Source: Sphaerisporangium rubeum (lineage in GTDB: Bacteria > Actinomycetota > Actinomycetes > Streptosporangiales > Streptosporangiaceae). Taken from it: a stretch of 64,000 nucleotides of DNA. The stretch covers positions 3,216,501 through 3,280,500 of the forward strand of contig NZ_JACHIU010000001.1 in NCBI RefSeq assembly GCF_014207705.1, written 5' to 3'. The notes beneath the pieces are model-generated. The model did not search any database and was not told the DNA's origin. It worked only from the letters and a program-made list of their open reading frames with translations. A program made the position numbers and the translations under genes. This document shows, piece after piece, positions 17,170-25,383 of this stretch. Positions within the stretch are counted from its first letter, which is position 1; every line of letters starts with the position of its first letter.

Positions 17170-17950
17170 GCTGAAGGACCTGCGGGTCGCCTACGGCCAC
17201 ACGCAGGCGGTGGACGGCATCGGCCTCACCGTGGGCCCGGGGGAGGCGGTGGCCCTGCTCGGCGCCAACGGCGCCGGCAAGACCTCCACCCTGAGGGCGA
17301 TCTCGCGGCTCCTGCCGAGCGACGGCGAGCTCACGTTCGACGGCGCCGACGTGTCCCGGCTCGCGCCGGAGGAGCTCGCGCGCCGCGGACTCGTCCACGT
17401 GCCGGAGGGCCGCCGCGTGTTCGCCAGCCTGACCGTGCACGACAACCTCCTGGTCGGCAGGACCGCGCAGGCCCGCCGCGACGCGCTGTTCTCACCGGAC
17501 GACGTGTACGACCTGTTCCCCGCGCTCGTGCCGCTGCGCAAGCGGCACGGCTGGGCCCTTTCGGGTGGCGAGCAGCAGATGGTCGCGATCGGCCGCGGCC
17601 TGCTGGCCTCCCCCCGGCTGCTGATGCTCGACGAGCCGTCGCTCGGGCTCGCGCCGATCGTCGTCAAGGCGGTGTACCAGGCGCTCGCCGAGATCAAGCA
17701 GCGGGTCTCGATCCTGCTGGTCGAGCAGAACGCCACCCTCGCGCTGACCCTGTGCGACCGCGGCTACGTCCTGCTGTCCGGCCGGGTGGTGCTGTCGGGG
17801 GCCGCCGCGGAGCTCGGCGACCGTGAGGCCCTGCTCGACTCCTACCTCGGCCACGGCGGCGGCGCGGCCGGCGACAGTGACGACGGTACGACCGAAGGCG
17901 ACCACAGGACCGTGGCCGACCCGGACGCGGCGGACGCCACGACCCGGTGA
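17162..17950 (+). CDS. ABC transporter ATPase, LivF-like
   Basis: 262 residues. Walker A G-A-N-G-A-G-K-T-S-T, signature L-S-G-G-E-Q-Q-M-V-A-I-G-R, Walker B L-L-M-L-D-E-P-S-L-G-L-A-P and switch region V-E-Q-N-A. The LivF marker H-V-P-E-G-R-R-V-F is present near residue 80. After the usual end (Y-L-G-H) there is an acidic, Asp/Thr-rich tail of about 30 residues not needed by the family. It completes the importer; the VOC gene follows after 84 bp. Confidence 0.93.
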   Translation: MLELKDLRVAYGHTQAVDGIGLTVGPGEAVALLGANGAGKTSTLRAISRLLPSDGELTFDGADVSRLAPEELARRGLVHVPEGRRVFASLTVHDNLLVGRTAQARRDALFSPDDVYDLFPALVPLRKRHGWALSGGEQQMVAIGRGLLASPRLLMLDEPSLGLAPIVVKAVYQALAEIKQRVSILLVEQNATLALTLCDRGYVLLSGRVVLSGAAAELGDREALLDSYLGHGGGAAGDSDDGTTEGDHRTVADPDAADATTR

Positions 17951-18034
17951 CGGCGGCGGCACGGCACAACGACCTGGTGACGCGACGACCCGGCGGGCTC
18001 GTCACTCGCAGCAAGAGTCCAGTGAGGAGGAGCA

Positions 18035-18973
18035 GTGCGCAAGCAAGTCCAGAAGACAGGTGACTTCGGCATCGGCCTGATGATCCACTCGGTGCACATG
18101 ACCGATGACGTGCCGGCCCTGAACAAGTTCTACGAGGAGGTGTTCGGCGGCCTGGTCTTCATGGGGGTCGACGAGCCCAACTGGCTGGAGGTCGAGGACC
18201 GCTGGGCCGGGCTGATCATGATCAGCGACCTCTGCATCGAGACGATGGCCCCGAACGTCCCGGTCGACCCGGCCAAGCCGGTCGGGAAGTTCTACACCAA
18301 GTACGGCAAGCACCTGCACTCGGTCGGCTACAAGGTGGACGACCTGGTGGGCCTCGGCAACCGCCTGATCGAGCAGGGGGTGTACATCGGGGCACCCGGC
18401 GGCGGCAAGATCCAGGAGATGGACCCCTCGACGGTCTACTTCTACCCGAGCCCCCGCGACATGTTCGGCCTGATGGCCGAGCTGTGCGCGATCGACATGC
18501 CGGACGACCCCCGTGACCTGGCCACCTGGTCCTCCCAGATGAAGATGTGGGAGCACGGTCATCCGCTCACCATCAAGCGCCTGGCGTACATCACCCTCGG
18601 GGTCAAGGACCTCGACGCGGCGGTGGACACCTACGTTAACAAGATCCAGGCCGTCCCGGTGTCCAAGGGTGTCGACGACGAGGCCAGGGCCCGGTACGAG
18701 ATCGTGCAGCTCGGCGACTGCCTGCTCCAGATCGCGCAGCCCCTGGAGGCCGACGGCGACCTCGGCAGGCACGTGGCGCGGTGGGGCAACATGATCTACG
18801 GCATCACCTTCAAGGTCGCCGACCTCGACTCCGCCGAGAGCTGGCTGGCCCGCAAGGGAGTGCGGACCACGCGGGTCAGGCCGACCATGCTGGCCGCCGA
18901 CCCCGAGGACTGCTTCGGCGCGCCGTACTTCTTCACCACCGAGAGCATCGACAACGACCCGTACGAGTCCTGA
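18035..18973 (+). CDS. Two-domain VOC (glyoxalase/extradiol dioxygenase fold) protein
   Basis: 312 residues from GTG 18035 behind GAGGAGGAG. Two VOC domains, about residues 14-155 and 182-305. The first keeps possible metal ligands: His in I-H-S-V-H-M-T-D, His in H-L-H-S-V-G-Y and Glu in G-L-M-A-E-L. The second has Y-I-T-L-G-V-K-D-L-D and lacks an obvious His at the first ligand position. The fold covers dioxygenases, epimerases (methylmalonyl-CoA) and glyoxalases. Being directly downstream of the importer suggests it works on the imported compound or a CoA derivative. Reaction unknown. Confidence 0.8.
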   Translation: MRKQVQKTGDFGIGLMIHSVHMTDDVPALNKFYEEVFGGLVFMGVDEPNWLEVEDRWAGLIMISDLCIETMAPNVPVDPAKPVGKFYTKYGKHLHSVGYKVDDLVGLGNRLIEQGVYIGAPGGGKIQEMDPSTVYFYPSPRDMFGLMAELCAIDMPDDPRDLATWSSQMKMWEHGHPLTIKRLAYITLGVKDLDAAVDTYVNKIQAVPVSKGVDDEARARYEIVQLGDCLLQIAQPLEADGDLGRHVARWGNMIYGITFKVADLDSAESWLARKGVRTTRVRPTMLAADPEDCFGAPYFFTTESIDNDPYES

Positions 18974-18982
18974 GCCGGCGGG

Positions 18983-20383
18983 GTGCCGGCAGACGGGGCG
19001 TCCGCCGCCGAGGGGGGTGGCGGACGCCGCGGCGGTCCTGTCGCCGTCCTGGCGTTCTGCGGGATGACCGTCGCGTTCATGCAGACGATCATCGTCCCGG
19101 TCCTGCCCCGGCTGCCGTCCCTGCTCGGAGTCTCGCCGGAGGCGGTGTCCTGGCTGGTCACCTCGACACTGCTGTCCGGCGCGGTCGGCGCGCCGCTGTT
19201 CGGCCGCCTCGGCGACATGTACGGCAAGCGGCTGATGCTCGTGGTCGCGATGACGTCGCTGGTGGCGGGGTCGGCGCTCGCCGCCGCCGGCGGCACCTTC
19301 GGCTCGGTCCTCACCGGCAGGGTCCTGCAGGGCCTGTCGATGGCCGTGATCCCGCTCGGCATCAGCGTCATGCGCGACCACCTGCCGCAGGACCGGATCG
19401 GGACGGCCGTCGGCTTCATGAGCTCCACCCTCGGCGTGGGTGCGGCGATCGGCATGCCGGTGTCGGCGCTCGTCGTCCAGTACACCGGCTGGCGCACCCT
19501 GTTCGCCGGCGCCACGGCGCTCGGGCTCCTGTGCCTCCTGCTGATCGTCACACTCGTCCCCGGTGCCGGGCCGCGGTCCGGCGGACGGTTCGACGCCGCA
19601 GGAGCCGCCGGCCTGACGGTCGCGCTGCTGTGCCTGCTGACCGCCGTCTCCCACGGAGGGGAGTGGGGCTGGGCCAGCCCGCCGACGGTCGGGCTGTTCG
19701 CCGTCGCCTTCGCGGTGGCGCCGCTGTGGGGCCTGCACCAGTTACGGGTGCACCGGCCGCTGGTCGACCTGCGGATCTCCGCGCGCAGACCGGTCCTGCT
19801 GACCAACGTCGCCGCGATCCTGGTCGGCTTCGCCATGTACGCGGGTTTCCTCGTCACGTCCTTCCTCCTGCAGGCCCCGGTCGCCACCGGGTACGGCCAG
19901 GGGGCCTCGCTGGTGACGTCCGGCCTGCTGACGATGCCGGGGGGAATGGCGATGGTCCTGTTCTCGCGGGTGTCCGCTCGCCTGTCCGACCGGCGCGGCC
20001 CGCGGTTCTCCCTGGTGACGGGGGCCGTCCTCATGGCGGCGTCGTACGCCTTCTACGCCGTCGCGCACCAGCGCGTCTGGCAGGTCGTGCTCGGCGCGAC
20101 GCTGGTGTCCATCGGCACGGCGCTGGCGTACTCGGCCATGCCGTCCCTCATCATGCGGTCGGTGCCGGTCACCGAGACCGCGTCCGCCAACAGCGTCAAC
20201 GCGCTGATGCGCTCGGTCGGCACGTCGTCGTGCAGCGCGGTCGTCGGCGCGCTGCTGTCCGGCATGACCATGACGATCGGCGCCGACGTGGTGCCGAGGG
20301 GCCAGGCGTTCGTGCTGGTCTTCCTGATCGCGGGCCTGTCCGCGCTCGGCGGCGCCGTGGTCGCGCTGCGCATTCCCTCGTGA
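18983..20383 (+). CDS. MFS transporter, DHA2/EmrB-like
   Basis: 466 residues with about 13-14 spans. It starts at GTG 18983, only 9 bp after the VOC stop, with a weak GGCGGG site. The loop G-R-L-G-D-M-Y-G-K-R-L-M after TM2 matches the MFS signature, and L-T-G-R-V-L-Q-G-L-S-M-A-V-I-P-L-G follows, as in drug:H+ antiporter-2 proteins. The first 35 residues are Gly-rich and polar, and the true start could be Met48. It may export a toxic intermediate or excess substrate. It ends the importer transcript. Confidence 0.85.
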   Translation: MPADGASAAEGGGGRRGGPVAVLAFCGMTVAFMQTIIVPVLPRLPSLLGVSPEAVSWLVTSTLLSGAVGAPLFGRLGDMYGKRLMLVVAMTSLVAGSALAAAGGTFGSVLTGRVLQGLSMAVIPLGISVMRDHLPQDRIGTAVGFMSSTLGVGAAIGMPVSALVVQYTGWRTLFAGATALGLLCLLLIVTLVPGAGPRSGGRFDAAGAAGLTVALLCLLTAVSHGGEWGWASPPTVGLFAVAFAVAPLWGLHQLRVHRPLVDLRISARRPVLLTNVAAILVGFAMYAGFLVTSFLLQAPVATGYGQGASLVTSGLLTMPGGMAMVLFSRVSARLSDRRGPRFSLVTGAVLMAASYAFYAVAHQRVWQVVLGATLVSIGTALAYSAMPSLIMRSVPVTETASANSVNALMRSVGTSSCSAVVGALLSGMTMTIGADVVPRGQAFVLVFLIAGLSALGGAVVALRIPS

Positions 20384-20425
20384 CGGACGTGGCCGGGGAA
20401 CGGCATTTCATATAAGGTTTTGCAA

Positions 20426-20437
20426 ATATCGAAATAT
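20426..20437. promoter_or_regulatory. AT-rich operator-like element, site H
   Basis: ATATCGAAATAT lies 19-30 bp upstream of the Fe-S oxidoreductase start in a 40-bp AT-rich island. Its complement reads ATATTTCGATAT and shares TTTCGATA with sites D and E. Confidence 0.45.
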
Positions 20438-20455
20438 GTGAGAAGGGAGAAGACA

Positions 20456-22606
20456 GTGCTCTGGACGGCCATCGTGGGCCTCATCGGGACCCTTGTCGCT
20501 CTGGCCCTCGTCGCGCGCCGGGTGCTGTTCCTCTACCGCCTCGCCATGAGCGGTCAGCCGGCGCCTGAGCGGGTGGCGTACGCCAGGCGGAACGCCGGTG
20601 CGGAGCTGAAGGCGCAGCTGGTGGAGGTGTTCGGTCAGCGCAAGCTGCTGAAGTGGACGCCGTCGGGTGTGGCGCATTTCGTGGTGTTCTGGGCTTTTGT
20701 GATCCTGGCGACGGTGTACCTGGAGGCGTATGGCGCGTTGATCCAGGGTGCGGTGACCGGGACGCCGGACTTCCACATCCCGCTGGTCGGCACGTGGCCG
20801 GTGCTGGGGTTCGCGCAGGACCTCATCGCGGTGGCGTGTGTGGCCGGTCTGGCGGCGTTCGCCGTGATCCGGGTCCAGAACGCGCCGAGGAAGCTGGGCC
20901 GTGCGTCGCGGTTCAGCGGGTCGCATCTGGGTGGTGCGTGGCTGATCCTGTTCATGATCTTCAATGTGATCTGGACGTTGTTCCTGTTCCGGGGTGCGGC
21001 GATCAACACCGGGAACTTCCCCTACGACAGCGGCGCGTTCGCCTCCCAGGGTGTGGCGGCGCTGCTGCGGCCTTTGGGGGAGGGTGCCAACGAGGTGCTG
21101 GAGCCGGTAGGGCTGCTGCTGCACCTGGGGGTGATGCTGGTGTTCTTGGTGATCGTGGTGAACTCCAAGCACCTGCACATCTTCACCGCGCCGCTGAACG
21201 TGCTGTTCTCCCGCCGTCCCGACGGTCTCGGCGCGGTCCCTCAGATGCGCAGCAACGGCGAGGTGCTGGACTTCGAGGAGGCCGACCCCGACACCGATGT
21301 GTTCGGCCGGGGGACGCTGCAGGACACCACGTTCAAGGGGTTCTTGGACTTCTACACCTGTACCGAGTGCGGCCGGTGCCAGTCGCAGTGCCCGGCCTGG
21401 AACACCGGCAAGCCGTTGTCGCCGAAGATGCTCATCCTGGACCAGCGCGACCACGCCTTCGCCATCGCCCCCTACCTGCTGGCGTCCGAGGCCGAACGGG
21501 AGGACCTGCCGCAGGACGTGCTCGCGCTGGCCGGTAAGCCGCTGGTCGGGGAGCAGGGGGTGATCCACCCTGATGTGCTGTGGTCGTGCACCAACTGTGG
21601 TGCGTGTGTGGAGCAGTGCCCGGTCGACATCGAGCACATCGATCACATCATCGACATGCGCCGCTACCAGGTCATGATCGAATCCAGCTTCCCCTCCGAG
21701 GCCGGGGTGATGCTGAAGAACCTGGAGAACAAGGGGAACCCGTGGGGGGTGCCGGAGGTCAAGCGGGCCGAGTGGATCGAGGAACTGGCCTCCCGGCAGG
21801 TGGATCCGATCGAGGTCACCCTGATCGAGGACACCGTCCCCGACGGCATGGAGTACCTGTTCTGGGTCGGCTGCGCCGGCGCGCTGGAGGACCGCGCGAA
21901 GAAGACCACCAAGGCGGTGGCCGAACTGCTGCACATGGCCGGGGTCCGGTACGGGGTGCTGGGGCCGATGGAGGCCTGCACCGGCGACCCGGCGCGGCGG
22001 CTCGGCATGGAGTTCGTGTTCGACATGCTGGCCCGGCAGAACATCGAGACCCTCAACGAGGCCGGTGTCACCACGATCGTGGCGACCTGCCCGCATTGCT
22101 TCAACACCCTGGCCAACGAGTACCCGCAGCTCGGCGGGACGTATGAGGTGGTGCATCACACGCAGCTGCTGGCCAAGCTCGTCGAGGAGGGCCGCCTGAC
22201 GCCGGTCACCCCGATCGAGGAGAAGATCACCTACCACGACCCGTGTTTCCTGGGCCGGCACAACAAGGTGTACACCCAGCCGCGCGACATCATGGCCAAG
22301 GTCCCCGGCGTCACCACCCAGGAGATGCACCGCTGCAAGGACCGCGGGTTCTGCTGCGGCGCCGGCGGCGCACGCATGTGGATGGAAGAACGCATCGGCA
22401 AACGCATCAACACCGAACGCGTCGACGAGGCCCTGACCACCGACCCCGACCGCGTGTCCACCGCCTGCCCCTTCTGCCTGGTCATGCTCGGCGACGCCAT
22501 CAACGAGAAGAAGAACACCGGCGAAGCCAAACCCACCCTCGACGTCGTCGACGTCGCACAACTTCTAGTGACCTCGGTGAAGGGTGAGCGCGCACCCACG
22601 GCCTGA
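20456..22606 (+). CDS. etfD: EtfD-like membrane Fe-S oxidoreductase (ETF:menaquinone reductase candidate)
   Basis: 716 residues from GTG 20456, with AAGGGAG upstream; the frame extends to 20420 but without a ribosome site. Six or so N-terminal membrane spans (1-250) are followed by two 4Fe-4S motifs, Cys302-305-308-312 and Cys378-381-384-388, and two CCG domains, the second with F-C-C-G-A-G-G-A. This is the architecture of mycobacterial Rv0338c (EtfD), genetically tied to EtfBA and beta-oxidation. It should pass electrons from EtfBA to menaquinone. Codons in its first half use G-ending and T-containing triplets more than neighbours do. Confidence 0.85.
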   Translation: MLWTAIVGLIGTLVALALVARRVLFLYRLAMSGQPAPERVAYARRNAGAELKAQLVEVFGQRKLLKWTPSGVAHFVVFWAFVILATVYLEAYGALIQGAVTGTPDFHIPLVGTWPVLGFAQDLIAVACVAGLAAFAVIRVQNAPRKLGRASRFSGSHLGGAWLILFMIFNVIWTLFLFRGAAINTGNFPYDSGAFASQGVAALLRPLGEGANEVLEPVGLLLHLGVMLVFLVIVVNSKHLHIFTAPLNVLFSRRPDGLGAVPQMRSNGEVLDFEEADPDTDVFGRGTLQDTTFKGFLDFYTCTECGRCQSQCPAWNTGKPLSPKMLILDQRDHAFAIAPYLLASEAEREDLPQDVLALAGKPLVGEQGVIHPDVLWSCTNCGACVEQCPVDIEHIDHIIDMRRYQVMIESSFPSEAGVMLKNLENKGNPWGVPEVKRAEWIEELASRQVDPIEVTLIEDTVPDGMEYLFWVGCAGALEDRAKKTTKAVAELLHMAGVRYGVLGPMEACTGDPARRLGMEFVFDMLARQNIETLNEAGVTTIVATCPHCFNTLANEYPQLGGTYEVVHHTQLLAKLVEEGRLTPVTPIEEKITYHDPCFLGRHNKVYTQPRDIMAKVPGVTTQEMHRCKDRGFCCGAGGARMWMEERIGKRINTERVDEALTTDPDRVSTACPFCLVMLGDAINEKKNTGEAKPTLDVVDVAQLLVTSVKGERAPTA

Positions 22607-22755
22607 CCGGCAAGCCGGGCCGGGGGTCGGTGGCGTGCGCGGTGCGGCCGTCCCTGGACTACTGCGTCCGTGGTCTCCTTGCGTCGTCGGTCTCCTCCGT
22701 CTCCCCCCGGTGAGCGTGGGATACTGACCGCTGCACCGCGGGGACGGAGGAGAGT

Positions 22756-23340
22756 GTGAGAGTCGGCCGGGCCGAGCTGGAGTCCTTCCGTGGCGGCACC
22801 CTGCCGGACCTCCTCGGGCCGAAGGTGCGGCTGCTGTTCGCCGGCATCAACCCCGGGCTGCGGACCGTCGCCGTCCAGACGCACTTCGGCCGGCCGGGGA
22901 ACCGGTTCTACCCCGCGCTGTACCGGGCCGGCATCGTGGACCGGCTGATCGACGTGACCGACGGCATCTCCGCCGCCGACACCGAGCACCTGAAGGCGCA
23001 AGGCATCGGCATCACCAACATCGTGCCGGTCGCCACCGCGCGGGCCGACGAGCTGACCACCGAGGAACTCGTGGCCGGAGGCGAGGCGCTCGCCGAACGG
23101 GTCCGGCTGGTCAAGCCGGACGTCGTGGCGATCCTCGGCGTCACCGCCTACCGCGCCGCGTTCCGCCGGCCGAAGGCCGTCGCCGGCCGGCAACCCGAGG
23201 ACATCGGCGGCGTACCGTTGTGGGTGGCCCCGAACCCCAGCGGGCTGAACGCGCACGAGACCGCCGCCAGCCTGGCCGAGGCCTACCGCGAGGTGGCCCT
23301 CGCCGCAGGCGTCCCGCTGTTCCCGCCACCTGAGGTCTGA
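22756..23340 (+). CDS. mug: Mismatch-specific uracil/thymine-DNA glycosylase, Mug family
   Basis: 194 residues from GTG 22756, close behind GGACGGAGGAGAGT. The family motifs are present: F-A-G-I-N-P-G-L near residue 35 (Asn of the catalytic GINPG loop), N-R-F-Y-P-A-L-Y, and the substrate loop N-P-S-G-L-N-A-H. It removes uracil or thymine from G:U and G:T mismatches. GATACT at 22710 may be the -10 of its own promoter. It is not functionally linked to the catabolic block upstream. Confidence 0.9.
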   Translation: MRVGRAELESFRGGTLPDLLGPKVRLLFAGINPGLRTVAVQTHFGRPGNRFYPALYRAGIVDRLIDVTDGISAADTEHLKAQGIGITNIVPVATARADELTTEELVAGGEALAERVRLVKPDVVAILGVTAYRAAFRRPKAVAGRQPEDIGGVPLWVAPNPSGLNAHETAASLAEAYREVALAAGVPLFPPPEV

Positions 23341-23399
23341 ACACCGGCGTGGCCTCGCGCCAATCGCGTTGCGATACGTGACGGCCGGTGGTTATGGTG

Positions 23400-23640
23400 T
23401 GCCGCAACGCGTTGACGGAGACGAGTAGCCGTCGGGCCGGGCAGGTCGGAGAGAGCCGCCGGGAGTTGCGAAGGCGGCCCTGCCCCCGCCGGTGAAGACC
23501 CTCCCGAGTGCGGGGAGGAACGGCCGCCGGCCCAATGCCCCGCCGGCCGGCCCCCGTCACCGGGCCATCGAGGCCGCCGGCCATGCGTCCGGCGGCGAAA
23601 GTGCGGTGGCACCGCGAGTTCCCTTCTCGCCCGCACTCCC
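23400..23640 (+). ncRNA. T-box riboswitch, tRNA-Asp type
   Basis: Stem I shows the 5' S-turn strand AGTA (in GACGAGTAG), a distal arm with GGGCAGG/CCTGCCC and GCCGCC/GGCGGC helices holding AGAGA and GCGAAG, and the 3' S-turn GAA followed by specifier GAC at 23497-23499. The antisequestrator is exact: GTGCGG (23601-23606) pairs CCGCAC (23631-23636), a 7-base bulge TGGCACC (23607-23613), and GCGAG pairs CTCGC. TGGC pairs with a GCCA tRNA end, that is discriminator G73, as in tRNA-Asp. It lies just upstream of the aspartyl-tRNA synthetase gene. Confidence 0.9.
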
Positions 23641-23667
23641 AAGGGATCACCACTCACTGGCAAGAGG
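23623..23667 (+). promoter_or_regulatory. Possible Shine-Dalgarno sequestering helix of the T-box
   Basis: CTTCTCGCC (23623-23631), the 3' strand of the antisequestrator, can pair with GGCAAGAGG (23659-23667), which contains the ribosome site AAGAGG. Seven Watson-Crick pairs, one G-U and one mismatch result. This predicts translational control: uncharged tRNA-Asp would free the ribosome site. Confidence 0.5.
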
Positions 23668-23673
23668 TTTGTG

Positions 23674-25005
23674 ATGATCTCCACGTCCACGACCGTTCCC
23701 GCCACCCGCCGGGTGCTCGCCGCCGAGCTTCCCGGTCTGATCGGCGCACAGGTCACCCTCCAGGGCTGGCTGCACCGCAGGCGAGGCCTGAAATCCGTCG
23801 TCTTCCTCGTGCTGCGCGACCGGTCCGGCCTCGCGCAGGCCGTGTTCACCGGGCCCGGCGCCATGGCGGCGGCCGCAAGGCATCCGGAGGAGACGGTCCT
23901 CCAGGTCACCGGCACGGTGACCGGCAACCCGCAGGCCCCCGGCGGCGCCGAGCTGACGTCCCCGTCGGTGACGGCACTGTCCGGCCCCGCCGAGCCGCCA
24001 CCGTTCGACCTGTACCGGCCCACGGTGGCGGCGTCCCTGCCGACGGTGCTCGACCACGCGCCGGTCGCGCTGCGCCACCCGGTGCTCCGCGCGCCGCACG
24101 TGATCTCGGCCGCCTCGGTGGCCGGGTTCCGCGCGGCGCTGGACGGGCTCGGGTTCACCGAGATCCACACCCCCAAGATCGTGGCCTCGGCCACCGAGTC
24201 AGGCGCCGGGGTGTTCGCCGTCGACTGGTTCGGCGACCGGGCCTACCTGGCGCAGTCGCCGCAGTTCTTCAAGCAGGCCATGGTCGGGGTGTTCGAACGC
24301 GTCTACGAGGTCGGCCCGGTGTTCCGCGCCGAGCCCCACGACACCGCGCGCCACCTCGCGCAGTACACCTCCCTCGACGCCGAACTCGGGTTCGTCGCCG
24401 ACCACAGGGACGTGATGGCCGTGCTGCGCGACGTGCTCGCCGGCATGACGGATGCCGTACGCCGGCGGGCCGGTGACGCGTGCGCACTGCTCGGCGCCGA
24501 GGTGCCGGACGTGCCGGAACGCATCCCCGAGATCCACTTCACCCGCGCGCAGGACCTCCTCGCCGCGCACACCGGCGACGACCCCCGTGGCGAACCCGAC
24601 CTCGCGCCGGCGCACGAGCGGTGGCTGTCGGAATGGGCCCTGCGCGAGCACGGCAGCGAGTTCCTGTTCGTCACCGGCTACCCCATGGCGAAACGACCCT
24701 TCTACACCCACCCCGACCCCGCGAGCCCCGCGCACTCCAACAGCTTCGACCTGCTGTTCCGCGGCCTCGAACTCGTCACGGGAGGCCAGCGTCTCCACCG
24801 TCACGAGGACTACCTGGCCGCGCTGGCCGGCCGTGGCGAGCCGCCGGCCCCCTACACCGGCTACCTCGCCACGTTCCGCCACGGCATGCCTCCGCACGGC
24901 GGCTTCGCCATCGGCCTGGAACGCTGGACGTCCCGCCTGATCGGGGCGGCCAACATCAGGACCGCCACCCTGTTCCCCCGCGACCTGCACCGCCTCACCC
25001 CCTGA
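23674..25005 (+). CDS. aspS: Aspartate--tRNA ligase, archaeal/non-discriminating type
   Basis: 443 residues from ATG 23674 (GTG 23671 is in frame directly before). The OB-fold anticodon domain (about 10-110) has V-T-L-Q-G-W-L-H-R-R-R-G. The class II core carries motif 2 F-R-A-E-P-H-D-T-A-R-H-L-A-Q-Y and motif 3 G-L-E-R-W-T-S-R-L-I near the end, closing I-R-T-A-T-L-F-P-R-D. It lacks the bacterial GAD insertion, and its length fits the archaeal AspRS branch. It charges tRNA-Asp (perhaps tRNA-Asn too) and is probably a second enzyme beside a bacterial AspS elsewhere. The Asp T-box upstream would raise expression when charged tRNA-Asp is scarce. Confidence 0.88.
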   Translation: MISTSTTVPATRRVLAAELPGLIGAQVTLQGWLHRRRGLKSVVFLVLRDRSGLAQAVFTGPGAMAAAARHPEETVLQVTGTVTGNPQAPGGAELTSPSVTALSGPAEPPPFDLYRPTVAASLPTVLDHAPVALRHPVLRAPHVISAASVAGFRAALDGLGFTEIHTPKIVASATESGAGVFAVDWFGDRAYLAQSPQFFKQAMVGVFERVYEVGPVFRAEPHDTARHLAQYTSLDAELGFVADHRDVMAVLRDVLAGMTDAVRRRAGDACALLGAEVPDVPERIPEIHFTRAQDLLAAHTGDDPRGEPDLAPAHERWLSEWALREHGSEFLFVTGYPMAKRPFYTHPDPASPAHSNSFDLLFRGLELVTGGQRLHRHEDYLAALAGRGEPPAPYTGYLATFRHGMPPHGGFAIGLERWTSRLIGAANIRTATLFPRDLHRLTP

Positions 25006-25025
25006 CCTGCTGCCTGAGCGGTACT

Positions 25026-25060
25026 CGCGCCGCGGACGTCCCCGGGACGTCCGCGGCGCG
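25026..25060 (+). terminator. Perfect 17-bp inverted repeat after the AspRS gene
   Basis: Arms 25026-25042 and 25044-25060 are exact complements around one central base (core ACGTCCCCGGGACGT). It is 20 bp downstream of the synthetase stop codon and is very likely its terminator. Confidence 0.65.
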
Positions 25061-25288
25061 TGGCGACGGTGCGCCGCCGCGGGCACCGTGCCGGTTCTGG
25101 GGTGGAAACGGAAGAGAACGGGGCCGTTCGTGTTCCGTGGCCGATTTCCCGGCGCGGGATTTTATTTATTTGACAAGTAAAAGAACTCGTGTTCCTCGGG
25201 AGCGGCGATCGCCGGACGTGTGCCGCCTTTTGCCCGTTCCCTGGAACCGTGGTGCCTGCCGCGCGGGACGGATGTGAAGCGGCGCCGC

Positions 25289-25307
25289 CTGTCATCGATG
25301 ATGACAG
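25289..25307. promoter_or_regulatory. Small inverted repeat, possible operator
   Basis: CTGTCATC and GATGACAG are exact 8-bp arms separated by GAT. It lies about 75 bp beyond the 3' end of the ArsR-like gene, not in an obvious promoter, so its role is unclear. Confidence 0.3.
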
Positions 25308-25383
25308 CGTTCACGGCCGCATAATTGCCTGCCGGTCGCGGTCCTTCTCTCCGCGTGCACAATGGGCCGGGGCGTGAAAGCGG

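Larger units (their letters stand above)
25006..25383. other. 378-bp gap with terminator and a small inverted repeat
   Basis: It lies between convergent genes. After the terminator there is an AT-rich stretch near 25160-25185 (ATTTTATTTATTTGACAAG) and an 8-bp inverted repeat at 25289-25307. No gene with a ribosome site was found. Confidence 0.5.

Noticed and set aside
20420-20455. Upstream TTG start for the EtfD-like protein
   Set aside because: It would begin inside the operator-like AT-rich island without a ribosome site; GTG 20456 has AAGGGAG upstream.
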